Positions 1 to 12,148 of a DNA stretch of 64,000 bases are shown piece by piece. A model generated the notes under the pieces. It worked only from the letters and a program-made list of their open reading frames with translations, did no database searches and was not told the origin of the DNA. The DNA lies in the NCBI RefSeq assembly GCF_028649535.1, contig NZ_JAQSJE010000001.1, positions 186,001 to 250,000 of the forward strand. The letters are read 5' to 3'. Position 1 is the stretch's first letter. Each line of letters begins with the position of its first letter. The position numbers and the translations under genes were made by a program. Source of the stretch: Mannheimia cairinae. GTDB taxonomy: Bacteria; Pseudomonadota; Gammaproteobacteria; Enterobacterales; Pasteurellaceae.

Positions 1-276
1 GCCAAAATCGCCACCACCTACCACAACTGGCAAAAAGAGCAAGACTACCAAAATATCCCTGCCTTTTGCTATTCGGCAAGTCTGGACGAAATCGCCAACA
101 ATGATTTTGTACTCACCGCAGGGCGATATGTGGGAGCAGAAGAAACCGAAGATGACGGCGTGCCTTTTGCTGAAAAAATGCAAAATTTAACCGCTTTATT
201 AAATGAGCAATTTCAACAAGGGCAAGCATTACAAGCACAAATTCAGGCGAATTTAAAGGGGTTGGGGTATGAGTGA
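1..276 (+). CDS. hsdM: Type I restriction-modification methyltransferase subunit, C-terminal end (partial)
   Basis: The frame is open from base 1 and ends at TGA 274-276, giving 91 residues of a protein that begins outside the window. The segment LTAGRYVG followed by a long helix (KMQNLTALLNEQFQQ) is the usual C-terminus of HsdM, the N6-adenine methyltransferase subunit of type I systems. The catalytic NPPF motif would lie upstream and is not visible. Its last 8 bases overlap the start of hsdS, so translation is probably coupled. The identification rests on the tail pattern plus the hsdS and hsdR neighbours. Confidence 0.85.
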   Translation, partial: AKIATTYHNWQKEQDYQNIPAFCYSASLDEIANNDFVLTAGRYVGAEETEDDGVPFAEKMQNLTALLNEQFQQGQALQAQIQANLKGLGYE

Positions 277-1594
277 TTGGAAAGTTTATAAGTTGGGGGA
301 ATTGGTTGAAATTACATCAAGTAAACGGATTATGCGTTCAGATTATACACCTTCTGGCATTTCTTTTTTTAGGTCAAAAGAAATAATTGAATTAAATAAA
401 GGTAACAGCATAAGTACTGAGTTATTTATCTCTAAAGAAAAGTATATAGAAATAAGAAATAAATTTGGCACTCCCGAACAAGGGGATATGTTACTTACAT
501 CTGTTGGAACGCTGGGAATTCCTTATCTAGTTAAGAATACGGATAAATTCTACTTTAAAGATGGAAATCTAACTTGGTTTAGAAATTTTAGCAATAAATT
601 GAATTCTAAATTTTTATTTTATTGGATTTCCTCAAATGTTGGCAAAAAACAAATTGAAAAAATTAGTATAGGTTCAACACAAAAAGCCTTAACTATAGTT
701 GGATTAAAGTCATTGGAAATTAACATTCCATCTATTGATACACAATTAAAAATCATAAAGATATTAGATTCATTATCCCAAAAAATCCACCTAAACCAAC
801 AAACCAACCAAACCCTAGAACAAATCGCCCAAGCGATTTTTAAAAGCTGGTTTGTGGATTTTGACCCTGTGCGTGCCAAAGCCGATTGTTTGGCAAATGG
901 CTGTAGTATGGCGGACGCTAATTTATCAGCAATGGGCGTGATTAGCGGAAAATCGCTTGATGAACTTGCCCAACTGCAAGCCGACAATCCCCAAGATTAT
1001 GATGAATTATGGCAATTGGCGGAGCATTTCCCTTGTGAATTGGTGGAAAATGCAGAATTTGGCGAAGTGCCGAAGGGGTGGGAAGTTAAAAAGATTGGGG
1101 AAGTTGTAGAAAGATTAAAAAATTCACAAAAACTCAAAAAAGAACATATTTCTGATACTGGAGAAACGCCTGTTTTTGAACAAGGTGCAAATATTTTGAT
1201 GGGATATACTGATGAAAATCCAAGTCAAAAAGCAACCTTAAAAGAACCCATTTTTATATTTGGCGACCATACCTGTATTACACAAATTTCAACCAAGCCT
1301 TTTTCAATTTATCAAAATGTTATCGCTTTAAAAGGTCTTAATTTGCCAACTTATTGGGTTTATTGGGCAATAAAAGACAAGCAAAAATTTCAAGAATACA
1401 GACGGCATTATATGGAATTTATTATTAAAGAAATTATTGTTCCTGATGATGAAGTTTTATGCCAGCATTTCTCTAATATTGTCAGTTCGTTTCATCAAAA
1501 AATTGATTTTCTCAGAGAAGAAAATAGAAAATTAGTCAAAATCCGAGATGAACTCTTGCCAAAATTATTAAGTGGGGAGCTACTAAATGAGTAA
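269..1594 (+). CDS. hsdS: Type I restriction-modification specificity subunit HsdS
   Basis: 441 residues, the normal size for HsdS, which recognises the bipartite DNA target for the M2R2S complex. The first target-recognition domain spans roughly residues 1-155. A central helical spacer runs about 155-205 (QLKIIKILDSLSQKIH, then QIAQAIFKSWFVDFDP). The second recognition domain lies about 270-400, and a closing helix ends in RDELLPKLLSGEL. The recognition domains are AT-rich while the central linker is not, as expected for domains swapped by recombination. It overlaps hsdM by 8 bases and the downstream SIR2-like gene by 8 bases. The target sequence cannot be read from the protein. Confidence 0.93.
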   Translation: MSDWKVYKLGELVEITSSKRIMRSDYTPSGISFFRSKEIIELNKGNSISTELFISKEKYIEIRNKFGTPEQGDMLLTSVGTLGIPYLVKNTDKFYFKDGNLTWFRNFSNKLNSKFLFYWISSNVGKKQIEKISIGSTQKALTIVGLKSLEINIPSIDTQLKIIKILDSLSQKIHLNQQTNQTLEQIAQAIFKSWFVDFDPVRAKADCLANGCSMADANLSAMGVISGKSLDELAQLQADNPQDYDELWQLAEHFPCELVENAEFGEVPKGWEVKKIGEVVERLKNSQKLKKEHISDTGETPVFEQGANILMGYTDENPSQKATLKEPIFIFGDHTCITQISTKPFSIYQNVIALKGLNLPTYWVYWAIKDKQKFQEYRRHYMEFIIKEIIVPDDEVLCQHFSNIVSSFHQKIDFLREENRKLVKIRDELLPKLLSGELLNE

Positions 1595-2618
1595 CTCATA
1601 CTTAGAAAGAAAATTTATCAATGAGCTTAATGATGAAGGCATTATTGATATCAGAGGTATTCAATTCGAAAGAGATCAGATTTTATCAACCTTAGATAAA
1701 CCAGCATACGATGATGTTTTTAATGAATGGTTAAATGATTACAAATCAAGAAAGTTAGAAAAAGGAGAAGAGTTATTAGAACTTTATAATAATAAAGTTC
1801 GTTTTAATAAATTAAAAAGTATTTTTAAACAAAATCAAATTATTCCTTTTATCGGTGCAGGACTATCAATACCCACTGGTTTGCCCGCTTGGAGAACCTT
1901 TTTGGAGAATGTCCAAAAAGAAACTTTAACAAGTTTTTATGCCTTTATCCAGTTGCTAAACAATGGCGAATTTGAAGAAGCAGCACAAATGCTAGATGAT
2001 GATTCTTCCACTTATCTACAAGAACAATTAGATAATACCTATGGTAATAATTTTAATATAGATGATATTGATGGTGTTATTCAGAGAATGCCTGAATTTT
2101 TCCCAAACACATCTATTGTTACAACAAATTATGATTGTTTGTTAAAAATAATCTATGAAAATAATGGAAGTAGCTTTGCACATTATCTCATAGGGCTTGA
2201 TGCGACAGAATTCCCTCGTTTATTAAGTTCTGGTCAAAGGATTCTTTTGCAACTGCATGGCTCACATACCAGCAGAAACAAAAGGATTTTAACAACCAAC
2301 GAATACAATAGACATTATGGTGAAAATAATACAATTTCAAATTGCATTTCCCAATTATTTTCAAAATCTATTTTGTTCTTAGGTTGTAGTCTATCTACCG
2401 ATAGAACAATTAAGACTTTACAAGAAATAGTTTGTGAAAAAGGTAGTGATAATTTAGCTAGGCATTATGCTTTTTTATCAGTCGGGGAAATGTCAGATTC
2501 AGAAAGAATAGCAAGACAACAAGAACTGGCAAAAGCAAATATATTTCCTATTTGGTACAACGATGATCACGATGAATGCATAGAATCGTTGTTAGAGTTA
2601 TTAATAGAAGGCAGATAA
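1587..2618 (+). CDS. SIR2-like domain protein inside the type I R-M operon
   Basis: 343 residues. The sirtuin-type NAD-binding signature is clear: [10 protein letters not shown] at 85-94, TTNYD at 179-183 (candidate catalytic Asn181), LHGS at 224-227 and LFLGCSLS at 263-270. These match the SIR2_2 subfamily found in bacterial defence proteins, where the domain usually degrades NAD+ upon phage infection. The first 80 residues are charged and helical and have no recognised domain. The ATG lies within the end of hsdS (8-base overlap), and hsdR begins 2 bases after the stop, so all four genes appear co-transcribed. It is much more AT-rich than hsdR, which suggests separate acquisition. NADase activity and a defence role are inferences from the family. 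Confidence 0.8.
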   Translation: MSNSYLERKFINELNDEGIIDIRGIQFERDQILSTLDKPAYDDVFNEWLNDYKSRKLEKGEELLELYNNKVRFNKLKSIFKQNQIIPFIGAGLSIPTGLPAWRTFLENVQKETLTSFYAFIQLLNNGEFEEAAQMLDDDSSTYLQEQLDNTYGNNFNIDDIDGVIQRMPEFFPNTSIVTTNYDCLLKIIYENNGSSFAHYLIGLDATEFPRLLSSGQRILLQLHGSHTSRNKRILTTNEYNRHYGENNTISNCISQLFSKSILFLGCSLSTDRTIKTLQEIVCEKGSDNLARHYAFLSVGEMSDSERIARQQELAKANIFPIWYNDDHDECIESLLELLIEGR

Positions 2619-2620
2619 GT

Positions 2621-5600
2621 ATGCTCACCATCAACGAAAACACCATCGAGCAAAACGCCATCGACACCCTGCAATCTTTGGGTTGGCGGTATGTGTACGG
2701 CAAAACCATTTTGGCAGGCAATACCCACGAATGGCGAGAGCGTACATCTGATGTGATTTTTAAGCCCCTATTGGCACAGACAATCGCCAAACTCAACCCC
2801 AACCTACCCGCCAACGAAATTGAAAACGTGGTGCGGTTGGTGTGCCGTAGCGACAATGGCGACCTTGCCGAACGTAACCGTCAGGCGTACGACTGGCTAA
2901 AAAATGGCGTGTCAATCACCTATCAACAAGACGGCGAAGAACGGGCGGACGTGGTGCGATTGATTGATTTTCAAACACCGTCCAATAATGATTTTTGCGT
3001 GGTCAATCAGCTAGACATTCACGGTACCAAGGGCAAGCGGATTCCTGATGTGATTGGCTATGTAAACGGCTTACCGCTCGTGGTGTTTGAACTCAAAAAT
3101 CCATTCAAAGAAAATGCCGACATTGGCAAGGCATACGCCCAGTTGCAGACTTATAAAGATGAAATTGGCGATTTGTTCGTGTTTAATCAAGCCCTTGTGA
3201 TTTCAGACGGTGTGGTGGCTCGCATTGGCTCATTGACGGCGGATTTTAACCGTTTTACCCCTTGGCGTGTGATTGATGAAAAAGACCAAAGCCGACAGAT
3301 TGCCTTTGAAAATGAACTAGAAGGTCTCACCACAGGGATAATGACCCCTAAGGATTTGCTTGATTATGTGCAAAATTTTGTGGTGTATGAAAAAGACAGC
3401 AAAAACCGTGTGATTAAAAAGATTGGGGCGTATCATCAGTTTTATGGCGTGAATGAAGCGGTGGATTGCACTTTGCACGCCACCGCCAAAAATGGCGACC
3501 GCAAGGTGGGCGTGTTTTGGCATACGCAAGGCTCTGGCAAGTCGTTATCAATGCTGTTTTATGCAGGCAAAGTGTTAAGCCGTGCCGAGCTGAAAAACCC
3601 AACGCTTGTTATCGTTACCGACCGCAACGATTTGGACGGTCAGCTGTATGCGACTTTTTGTGGCGGTAAAGATTTGCTCAAACAAACACCCATTCAGGCA
3701 GACGGACGAGACGAACTGCGTCAAGCATTGGCGAGCCGTTCGGCAGGCGGGGTGATTTTTACCACCATTCAAAAATTTGGCTTGTTGGACGGTGAGCTTG
3801 CCCACCCTACCCTAAACGAGCGAGAAAATATCATCGTCATCACCGATGAAGCCCACCGCTCCCAATACGGCTTTAAACAAAAAATCGACCACAAAGGGCA
3901 ATATAAAGAAGGCTATGCCAAGCATTTAAGAAGTGCTTTGCCTAATGCGTCTTTTATCGGCTTTACTGGCACGCCCATTGCCTTAGATGATAAGGACACG
4001 CAGGAAGTCTTTGGTAAATATGTGTCGATTTATGATTTTGAAGATGCAGTGGCGGACGGTGCGACCGTGCCGATTATTTATGAGCCACGCCAAATCAGCT
4101 TGGGCGAAAGTAGCGAGTTCGCCAATGCGGTGCAAGAAGCCGAAGCGTTGCTTGATGAAGACAGCCCAACCTTTCGCTTGCGTGAAAAATTGCACGGCGT
4201 GGACAGTCGCTTACAACAAATGGCAGAAGACATCGTGAGCCACTATGAAAAACGCACCGAGCAACAAGACGGCAAGGCGATGGTTGTGGTGATGAGCCGT
4301 GAGATTTGCGTCAAATTGTATGACAAACTCATCGCCTTGCGTCCTGATTGGCATTCTGACGATGTGCAAAAAGGGGCGGTAAAAATCGTGATGACCAGCA
4401 CAGCAAGCGACCCTGCCGAGTGGCAACGCCACAACCAAGACAAAAAGACCCTAGAAAAACGCTTTAAAGACCCAGACGACCCGCTCAAAATCGTGATTGT
4501 GCGTGATATGTGGCTGACAGGCTTTGATGCTCCGTGCTGTAACACAATGTACATAGACAAGCCGATGAGCGGTCATAATCTGATGCAGGCGATTGCAAGG
4601 GTAAACCGTGTGTTTCGCAACAAAAGCACAGAAAATGGTGGTTTGATTGTGGATTATGTTGGCTTGACTGACGAGCTAGAAAAGGCAATCAAACAGTACA
4701 CCAACGCCAGCGGTAAAACCCAGCAAGTGCGAGACATTGGGGCGGTGGTGGATAAACTGGTGGAATACATCACGGTCATTCGTGGGCAATTTGCCACACC
4801 TGTGGACGGCAAAACGGTTGATGTGAATGCGATTTTAAAAATCACCGAACCGCCAAAACTGCTCACCGCCATTTTGACATCTGCCAACCACATTTTGGCG
4901 TTAGACCGTGTCAATCCAAATAATGATACGGACAAACAAGACAAAACCCCACGCAAAAACGCTTTTTTGCAGGCGGTGCGATTTGCCCAAAAAGGCTTTT
5001 CTTTGTGCGGTGCGTTAAAAGACGTTGAGCCGTATAAGCAGGAATTGGCGTTTTATGATGCGGTGCGAGCCACCATCATCAAAAACAGCACCACCACACG
5101 CACGCCTACAGGCGACAACGACCGCCTACTCCAACTCGCCTTATTGATGAATAAAGCGGTGAGTTCAGACGGCGTGGTAGATTTGTTTGATTTACTCAAA
5201 AAAGACCGCCCCAACATCAATCTGATGTCTGATGAGTTCTTAGAAAGCATTAAAAATAGCCCAACCAAAGATTTATGGCTGTTGGCGATGGAGCGGTTTT
5301 TATCGTCTGAACTCAAAGAAAAAGGCGGTGTCAATCTTGCCACCAAAAAGGAATTTGAAGAACGCCTAAAAGAGGCGATGAACCAATACCACAATCATAA
5401 TTTATCGGTACTTGAAATCATCGAAGAGCTTATCTCCCTTGCCAAAGAGTTTGAGGCACGCCAAAAACGGGGCGAAGAGTTGGGCTTAAATCCTGCCGAA
5501 ATGGCGTTTTATGATGCCCTTGTTCGTAACGAAAGTGCGGTACGAGAAATGGGCGATGAGGTGCTGATGAAACTTGCCAAAGACATCACCGACAAATTGC

Positions 5601-5773
5601 GTAAATCGGTAACGATTGATTGGCAATACAAAGATTCGGTGCGTGCCAAAATGCGGACGCTGATTCGGATTGCTTTAAGAAGCTATAAATATCCGCCTGA
5701 TTTGCAAGCAGAGGCGATTGAGTTTGTGATTCAGCAGGCGGAGGCGATTGCGGAGGATTTGGTGGCTGCATAA
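2621..5773 (+). CDS. hsdR: Type I restriction enzyme R subunit (DEAD-box translocase/endonuclease)
   Basis: 1050 residues from ATG 2621. An in-frame ATG at 2576 lies inside the preceding gene, and AGAAGG sits just before 2621, so the later start is preferred. The PD-(D/E)xK nuclease is seen as Asp143 with Glu157-x-Lys159 (FELKNP). The SF2 helicase motifs follow: Walker A QGSGKS at about 303-308, DEAH at 409-412, GFTGTP, and the motif VI-like ARVNRVF. HsdR translocates DNA and cleaves at unmethylated targets after assembling with HsdM2S. Base composition is clearly more GC-rich than the core genes downstream, a sign of horizontal acquisition. A strong hairpin follows the stop. Confidence 0.95.
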   Translation: MLTINENTIEQNAIDTLQSLGWRYVYGKTILAGNTHEWRERTSDVIFKPLLAQTIAKLNPNLPANEIENVVRLVCRSDNGDLAERNRQAYDWLKNGVSITYQQDGEERADVVRLIDFQTPSNNDFCVVNQLDIHGTKGKRIPDVIGYVNGLPLVVFELKNPFKENADIGKAYAQLQTYKDEIGDLFVFNQALVISDGVVARIGSLTADFNRFTPWRVIDEKDQSRQIAFENELEGLTTGIMTPKDLLDYVQNFVVYEKDSKNRVIKKIGAYHQFYGVNEAVDCTLHATAKNGDRKVGVFWHTQGSGKSLSMLFYAGKVLSRAELKNPTLVIVTDRNDLDGQLYATFCGGKDLLKQTPIQADGRDELRQALASRSAGGVIFTTIQKFGLLDGELAHPTLNERENIIVITDEAHRSQYGFKQKIDHKGQYKEGYAKHLRSALPNASFIGFTGTPIALDDKDTQEVFGKYVSIYDFEDAVADGATVPIIYEPRQISLGESSEFANAVQEAEALLDEDSPTFRLREKLHGVDSRLQQMAEDIVSHYEKRTEQQDGKAMVVVMSREICVKLYDKLIALRPDWHSDDVQKGAVKIVMTSTASDPAEWQRHNQDKKTLEKRFKDPDDPLKIVIVRDMWLTGFDAPCCNTMYIDKPMSGHNLMQAIARVNRVFRNKSTENGGLIVDYVGLTDELEKAIKQYTNASGKTQQVRDIGAVVDKLVEYITVIRGQFATPVDGKTVDVNAILKITEPPKLLTAILTSANHILALDRVNPNNDTDKQDKTPRKNAFLQAVRFAQKGFSLCGALKDVEPYKQELAFYDAVRATIIKNSTTTRTPTGDNDRLLQLALLMNKAVSSDGVVDLFDLLKKDRPNINLMSDEFLESIKNSPTKDLWLLAMERFLSSELKEKGGVNLATKKEFEERLKEAMNQYHNHNLSVLEIIEELISLAKEFEARQKRGEELGLNPAEMAFYDALVRNESAVREMGDEVLMKLAKDITDKLRKSVTIDWQYKDSVRAKMRTLIRIALRSYKYPPDLQAEAIEFVIQQAEAIAEDLVAA

Positions 5774-5811
5774 CAAGGCCCCACTTGCTTATAAACAAGT
5801 GGGGCCTTGTT
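5772..5811 (+). terminator. Intrinsic terminator of the hsd operon
   Basis: A 16-bp perfect inverted repeat (arms 5772-5787 and 5796-5811, core AAGGCCCCACTTG) with an 8-base loop starts on the hsdR stop codon and is followed by TATTGCTTTT. The converging alcohol dehydrogenase gene ends 9 bases later, so the hairpin also separates the two transcripts. Confidence 0.8.
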
Positions 5812-5819
5812 ATTGCTTT

Positions 5820-6878
5820 TTAAGCTTTCAGACTCGCCATATCAATCACAAATCGATATTTCACATCAGATTTTTGCATACGCTCGTAGGCGGTGTTGAT
5901 GTCTTGCATATCGATCATTTCTACATCTGGCACAATGTTATGCTCGGCACAGAAATCCAGCATTTCTTGTGTTTCAGTAATGCCACCAATCACCGAGGCA
6001 GCAATACTACGGCGACCTGTAATCATCGGTACAGTGTTAATAGTTTGCTCAAGCTCGCCAACTAAGCCAACTAAAACTAAAGTACCATTTAATGCTAATG
6101 TTGGGATGTACGGTTTTAAATCGTGAGTATAAGGCACGGTGTCTATAATTACATCAAAGGTATTTGCGACCGCTTTCATTTGTTCTTCATCGGTTGAAAG
6201 CACCACTTTACTTGCCCCCAAGCGGAAAGCATCATCAGATTTACCGACAGAACGTGTAAATAAAGTCACTTCTGCCCCCATAGCTTTGGCAAGTTTAACT
6301 GCCATATGCCCTAGTCCGCCTAAGCCGATAACGCCCACTTTTGAGCCAGCTTTTACATTCCAGTGGCGAAGTGGCGAATAAGTTGTGATCCCAGCACACA
6401 GTAATGGTGCAACGGCTTTGGTATCCAATTTTTCCGATACTTTCAGCACAAAATCTTCGCTCACCACGACCTCTGTACTATAACCGCCTTGGGTTAATGT
6501 GCCATCATGACGATCAAGGCTGCCGTAAGTGCCGGTGTTGCCGTGTTCGCAATACTGCTCTAAACCGTGTTGGCAAGGTGAGCAGGTACGGCAAGAATCC
6601 ACCATACAACCAACACCGACTAAATCGCCGATTTTGAATTTCTTAGCATTAGCACCCACTTTAGTTACACGACCAATAATTTCGTGCCCCGGTACAATCG
6701 GGTAAGTATGGGTCCAACCCCAGTCATTGCGAGCAGTATGCAAATCAGAATGGCATACACCGCAATAAAGAATATCGATTAACACATCATCTTCACGTAA
6801 CTCACGACGTTCGAAATGGTGTGGAGCAAGAGGTGTAGTAGCACTAAATGCTGCGTAGGATTTTACAGGATAAGTCAT
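5820..6878 (-). CDS. Zinc-dependent NAD(P)-alcohol dehydrogenase (YahK/CAD-like)
   Basis: 352 residues, a complete medium-chain dehydrogenase. The catalytic zinc ligands are Cys42 in CGVCHSD and His65-Glu66 in VPGHEIIG. The structural zinc set is Cys96, Cys99, Cys102 and Cys110. The Rossmann glycine motif GLGGLG is at 185-190. This layout fits the cinnamyl-alcohol-dehydrogenase-like aldehyde reductases such as E. coli YahK, which reduce a broad range of aldehydes with NADPH. The true substrate is unknown. It stands alone between the hsd operon and an outward-facing lipoprotein gene, with about 140 bases of upstream sequence. Confidence 0.9.
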   Translation of the reverse strand: MTYPVKSYAAFSATTPLAPHHFERRELREDDVLIDILYCGVCHSDLHTARNDWGWTHTYPIVPGHEIIGRVTKVGANAKKFKIGDLVGVGCMVDSCRTCSPCQHGLEQYCEHGNTGTYGSLDRHDGTLTQGGYSTEVVVSEDFVLKVSEKLDTKAVAPLLCAGITTYSPLRHWNVKAGSKVGVIGLGGLGHMAVKLAKAMGAEVTLFTRSVGKSDDAFRLGASKVVLSTDEEQMKAVANTFDVIIDTVPYTHDLKPYIPTLALNGTLVLVGLVGELEQTINTVPMITGRRSIAASVIGGITETQEMLDFCAEHNIVPDVEMIDMQDINTAYERMQKSDVKYRFVIDMASLKA

Positions 6879-7019
6879 AATATATTTTCCTAAATAACCA
6901 ACTATATCAATATAATAAGAGGTTTAAGTTATTATGAAAAATTGATAATTATGATATGTAGGTATTATTTAAAATAATAATTCTTTAGCTAAATAAAGGT
7001 AGTAGATCAGAATATAGCA

Positions 7020-7253
7020 TTATTCGTGGCTTAAAGTTACAGGTAACATTAATGTGTCTAATACAAAACTAAGAGGTAAATCAATTACTGCAAGAACAGC
7101 AATTATGCCCCCTTCTTGTATTGCATAAAAATTTTTAGTTACCCCTGCATATACGCTATAATCTTTCTCAACTAGACTTATCATTGTTCCACAAGCACTT
7201 AAATTCAAACAGATATAGAGCATTACTAATATTCTATAAAAACCAAATCGCAT
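7020..7253 (-). CDS. Small lipoprotein, YceK/YidQ family
   Basis: 77 residues. A hydrophobic signal peptide ends in the lipobox LSAC with Cys21 as the lipidated residue. The short mature part carries AVIDLPLSFVLDTLMLP, the conserved hydrophobic patch of the YceK/YidQ lipoprotein family, whose function is not established. It is monocistronic and divergent from leuB. Confidence 0.75.
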   Translation of the reverse strand: MRFGFYRILVMLYICLNLSACGTMISLVEKDYSVYAGVTKNFYAIQEGGIIAVLAVIDLPLSFVLDTLMLPVTLSHE

Positions 7254-7350
7254 AAAAATCTCCCAAAAAACTCTGTTATTTTACGTTATTTCCTGAAAAT
7301 TTCATTTTAAAAAAGGGAATTTTGAGGCAAAATGTAAAAGAATCATATAA

Positions 7351-8457
<1,107 letters not shown>

Positions 8458-8462
8458 TAACG

Positions 8463-8530
8463 AACAAGCGGTTAAATTTAGAAAATTTTTTGCAAATTTT
8501 CCTCTTTATTTAACCGCTTGTTTTATTTTA
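8463..8530 (+). terminator. Paired uptake signal sequences forming a terminator
   Basis: Two head-to-head copies of the uptake signal core ACAAGCGGT build an inverted repeat with 15-bp arms (8463-8477 and 8508-8522) followed by a T-rich run. The loop holds the TTTTTTGCAAA tail of the first copy. It lies between the converging leuB and msrB genes. Paired uptake signals used as terminators are common in Pasteurellaceae. Confidence 0.75.
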
Positions 8531-8534
8531 ATGA

Positions 8535-8930
8535 TTATCCATCAATTTCTTCGCCTGTTTCATCCCATTTAAAATTCAATGCAACGGAATTTAAACAAAA
8601 GCGTAAACCTGTTGGAGCGGGGCCATCATTAAAAACGTGTCCCATATGTGAATCGCAATTTCCACAACGAATTTCTACACGATGCATTCCTAAACTATAA
8701 TCATCTAAATAACGTAAAGCTGTTTCCGAGATGGTTTCATAAAAACTTGGCCATCCACAACCTGCATCAAATTTAGTATCTGAACGGAATAATTCATTAT
8801 GGCATCTCGCACAACGATAAGTCCCCACTCTGTTTTCATTTAAAAGCTTACCGGTAAATGGACGCTCAGTACCGTGATTTATCAAAATATCAACTTGTTG
8901 GTCTGTTAATGCCTGAATAGGTTTAATCAT
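8535..8930 (-). CDS. msrB: Peptide-methionine (R)-S-oxide reductase
   Basis: 131 residues. It reduces the R epimer of methionine sulfoxide in proteins. Zinc ligands are visible as two CxxC pairs, Cys40/Cys43 and Cys89/Cys92. The catalytic cysteine is Cys112 in RFCLNS, and CGWPSF with Cys58 supplies the probable resolving cysteine. It is the single-domain form, not fused to MsrA. It is divergent from gapA with a 220-base shared upstream region. Confidence 0.95.
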   Translation of the reverse strand: MIKPIQALTDQQVDILINHGTERPFTGKLLNENRVGTYRCARCHNELFRSDTKFDAGCGWPSFYETISETALRYLDDYSLGMHRVEIRCGNCDSHMGHVFNDGPAPTGLRFCLNSVALNFKWDETGEEIDG

Positions 8931-9002
8931 TGGTTATTCTCCTCACATAAAGCAAAAATATTGTATCTGCTTTTTACTCAAAAATCGTTATAAATTTAAA
9001 AA

Positions 9003-9018
9003 TTTGACATAGATCACA
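9003..9018 (+). promoter_or_regulatory. Candidate CRP site upstream of gapA
   Basis: TTTGA-N6-TCACA differs by one base from the CRP consensus TGTGA-N6-TCACA. It lies about 70 bases upstream of a probable gapA promoter and between msrB and gapA. It could act on either gene. Assignment by sequence pattern only. Confidence 0.45.
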
Positions 9019-9055
9019 AAAAATATATCTGTTATATTGAGAGCGTTCTTTTGAC

Positions 9056-9098
9056 TTGTCAGTAAGCTAAAAAGATGTGTTATAATTGTCACATCTTT
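9056..9098 (+). promoter_or_regulatory. Probable gapA promoter with overlapping dyad
   Basis: An extended -10 element TGTTATAAT (9078-9086) has TTGTCA (9056-9061) as a weak -35. The -10 sits inside an inverted repeat, AAAGATGTG at 9071-9079 and CACATCTTT at 9090-9098. The dyad could be an operator for an unknown regulator or a 5' leader hairpin. Confidence 0.45.
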
Positions 9099-9141
9099 AA
9101 TTATGTACATAAAGAACAAATTTTGTTTAACTTTAATATAG

Positions 9142-10173
<1,032 letters not shown>

Positions 10174-10204
10174 TTAGAACCTCAAACTTTATTTTGATTT
10201 TTAA

Positions 10205-10240
10205 AGGATTGAATCTTACTATTAGATTCAATCCTTTTTC
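10205..10240 (+). terminator. gapA intrinsic terminator
   Basis: Arms AGGATTGAATC (10205-10215) and GATTCAATCCT (10225-10235) with a 9-base loop, followed by TTTTTC. A classic hairpin plus T-run starting 32 bases after the gapA stop. Confidence 0.9.
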
Positions 10241-10420
10241 TTTTACTTAAAAGTAGTTTTTCTCTTAAGCTATAAATTTATCGTAATTTAGGCGTGAATT
10301 AGGCGTAATTTATATTATATCTTTCTTTTTTAAACAAATAACGGCCAATAAAAACTCAACTACTATTTGTTAATACAAAATATAACTAATTGAAAATATT
10401 AAAGAAAAGTAACTAGAGGA

Positions 10421-10505
10421 TAAAAAAAAGCCCCTAATCAAAAACAGCGAAAAGGGGCGGAGGTCTTACCTAAGGAAATATGAAAAAAACTTGCGTAAAT
10501 CTTGT
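10421..10505 (-). ncRNA. Candidate small RNA between gapA and asnS (minus strand)
   Basis: The gapA-asnS gap is about 550 bases with no convincing gene. On the minus strand a GC-rich hairpin (GCCCCT...AGGGGC, 10430-10456) is directly followed by eight T, a textbook intrinsic terminator with no coding sequence before it. Upstream on that strand are a weak -10-like TATATG and a 7-4-7 dyad. The deduced RNA of about 80 bases contains CCUUAGG and ACCUCC, the latter complementary to a Shine-Dalgarno sequence. The promoter is weak and the 5' end is a guess. Confidence 0.4.
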
Positions 10506-10526
10506 TACATATACTCAGACTGTCTA

Positions 10527-10544
10527 AATGAACGAAAGTTCATT
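10527..10544. promoter_or_regulatory. Perfect 7-4-7 dyad, possible operator
   Basis: AATGAAC-GAAA-GTTCATT is a perfect inverted repeat upstream of asnS on one side and of the candidate minus-strand small RNA on the other. Size and symmetry suit a dimeric repressor such as a TetR-type protein. No regulator gene is adjacent. Confidence 0.35.
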
Positions 10545-10722
10545 AAAAAATTAAAAAAATTTTTGAAGGTTCTAAGCACATTAAGATTTACTGTTGCAAT
10601 GTTTATATTGACCAACTATTTTTTAAATAATTCCGTAAATTTATTATATTTCTAGTTATTTTCTTGTAGAATATTGAACGTTTATTTTCTTAAAAGCTTA
10701 CAAGAAAAATTTGAGGTATTAA

Positions 10723-12126
10723 ATGTCTAAGTTTCCAACAGTTTCGGAAATCCTATCTGGTAAAGTTGCCGTAGGTGAAGAAGTTGCAGTTCGTGGTTGG
10801 GTTCGTACCCGCCGTGATTCAAAAGCAGGTTTATCTTTTTTAGCTGTCTATGACGGTTCGTGTTTTGATCCTATCCAAGCTATCGTAAATAATGATGTCG
10901 CAAATTACCAAGATGAAGTTTTACGCTTAACAACAGGCTGTTCTGTTGTAGTAACAGGTAAAGTAGTGGAATCGCCAGCTGAAGGTCAAGCTATTGAATT
11001 ACAAGCAAGCAAAGTTGAAGTTGTTGGTTGGGTAGAAGATCCAGATACTTACCCAATGGCGGCAAAACGTCATTCTATTGAATATTTACGTGAAGTTGCA
11101 CACCTACGTCCTCGCACAAACTTAATCGGTGCGGTTGCCCGTGTTCGCCATTGTTTAGCACAAGCTATTCATCGTTTCTTCCACGAACAAGGTTTCTATT
11201 GGGTTGCTACTCCACTTATTACAGCTTCTGACACCGAAGGTGCGGGTGAGATGTTCCGTGTTTCAACGCTTGATTTAGAAAACTTACCTCGTACTGAAAG
11301 TGGCAAAGTCGATTTCAACCAAGACTTCTTTGGCAAAGAATCTTTCTTAACCGTATCTGGTCAGTTAAATGCAGAAACTTACGCTTGTGCATTAAGCAAA
11401 GTTTATACTTTCGGCCCGACATTCCGTGCAGAAAATTCCAATACTACTCGCCATTTAGCCGAATTCTGGATGATGGAACCTGAAGTTGCCTTTGCAGATT
11501 TAAACGATAATGCAAAATTAGCGGAAGATATGTTGAAATACGTTTTCCGTGCGGTACTTGAAGAGCGTAAAGATGATATGCAATTCTTCGCAAAACACGT
11601 TGATAAAGATGCCATTACTCGCCTAGAAAACTTTATCAATTCGCCATTTGCACAAGTAGATTACACCGATGCGATTGAGATTTTATTAAAATCAGGCAAA
11701 GAGTTTGAATTCCCAGTATCTTGGGGGATCGATCTTTCATCTGAACACGAACGCTTCTTAGCTGAAGAACACTTCAAATCACCAGTTGTTGTGAAAAACT
11801 ACCCGAAAGATATTAAAGCATTCTATATGCGTTTAAATGAAGACGGCAAAACTGTTGCTGCAATGGACGTTTTAGCCCCAGGAATCGGCGAGATCATCGG
11901 TGGTTCACAACGTGAAGAGCGTTTAGATGTGTTAGATGCTCGTATGGTTGAAATGGGCTTAAACCCAGAAGATTACTGGTGGTATCGTGACTTACGTAAA
12001 TACGGTACTGTACCGCACTCTGGCTTTGGCTTAGGCTTTGAGCGTTTAATCGTGTACGTAACAGGCTTACAAAACATTCGTGATGTAATTCCATTCCCAC
12101 GTGCACCACGCAATGCGAATTTCTAA
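10723..12126 (+). CDS. asnS: Asparaginyl-tRNA synthetase
   Basis: 467 residues, a class IIb synthetase charging tRNA-Asn. The N-terminal OB-fold anticodon-binding domain covers about 15-110 ([12 protein letters not shown]). The catalytic domain has motif 2 ([21 protein letters not shown]) and motif 3 near the end ([15 protein letters not shown]). It appears monocistronic. The inverted repeat after the stop (12149-12174, AAACCTCTAGA arms) lacks a T-run, so its role as terminator is uncertain. Confidence 0.97.
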   Translation: MSKFPTVSEILSGKVAVGEEVAVRGWVRTRRDSKAGLSFLAVYDGSCFDPIQAIVNNDVANYQDEVLRLTTGCSVVVTGKVVESPAEGQAIELQASKVEVVGWVEDPDTYPMAAKRHSIEYLREVAHLRPRTNLIGAVARVRHCLAQAIHRFFHEQGFYWVATPLITASDTEGAGEMFRVSTLDLENLPRTESGKVDFNQDFFGKESFLTVSGQLNAETYACALSKVYTFGPTFRAENSNTTRHLAEFWMMEPEVAFADLNDNAKLAEDMLKYVFRAVLEERKDDMQFFAKHVDKDAITRLENFINSPFAQVDYTDAIEILLKSGKEFEFPVSWGIDLSSEHERFLAEEHFKSPVVVKNYPKDIKAFYMRLNEDGKTVAAMDVLAPGIGEIIGGSQREERLDVLDARMVEMGLNPEDYWWYRDLRKYGTVPHSGFGLGFERLIVYVTGLQNIRDVIPFPRAPRNANF

Positions 12127-12148
12127 TTTGTAAAAACGAAGTATCATC

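Noticed and set aside
2576-2620. Upstream start for hsdR at 2576
   Set aside because: It lies inside the SIR2 gene. ATG 2621 has a ribosome-binding site and starts the conserved sequence.
10480-10527. 15-codon leader peptide (MKKTCVNLVTYTQTV) on the plus strand before asnS
   Set aside because: It has a fair ribosome-binding site, but no run of asparagine codons and no following attenuator. The same bases are better explained by the minus-strand terminator and small RNA.
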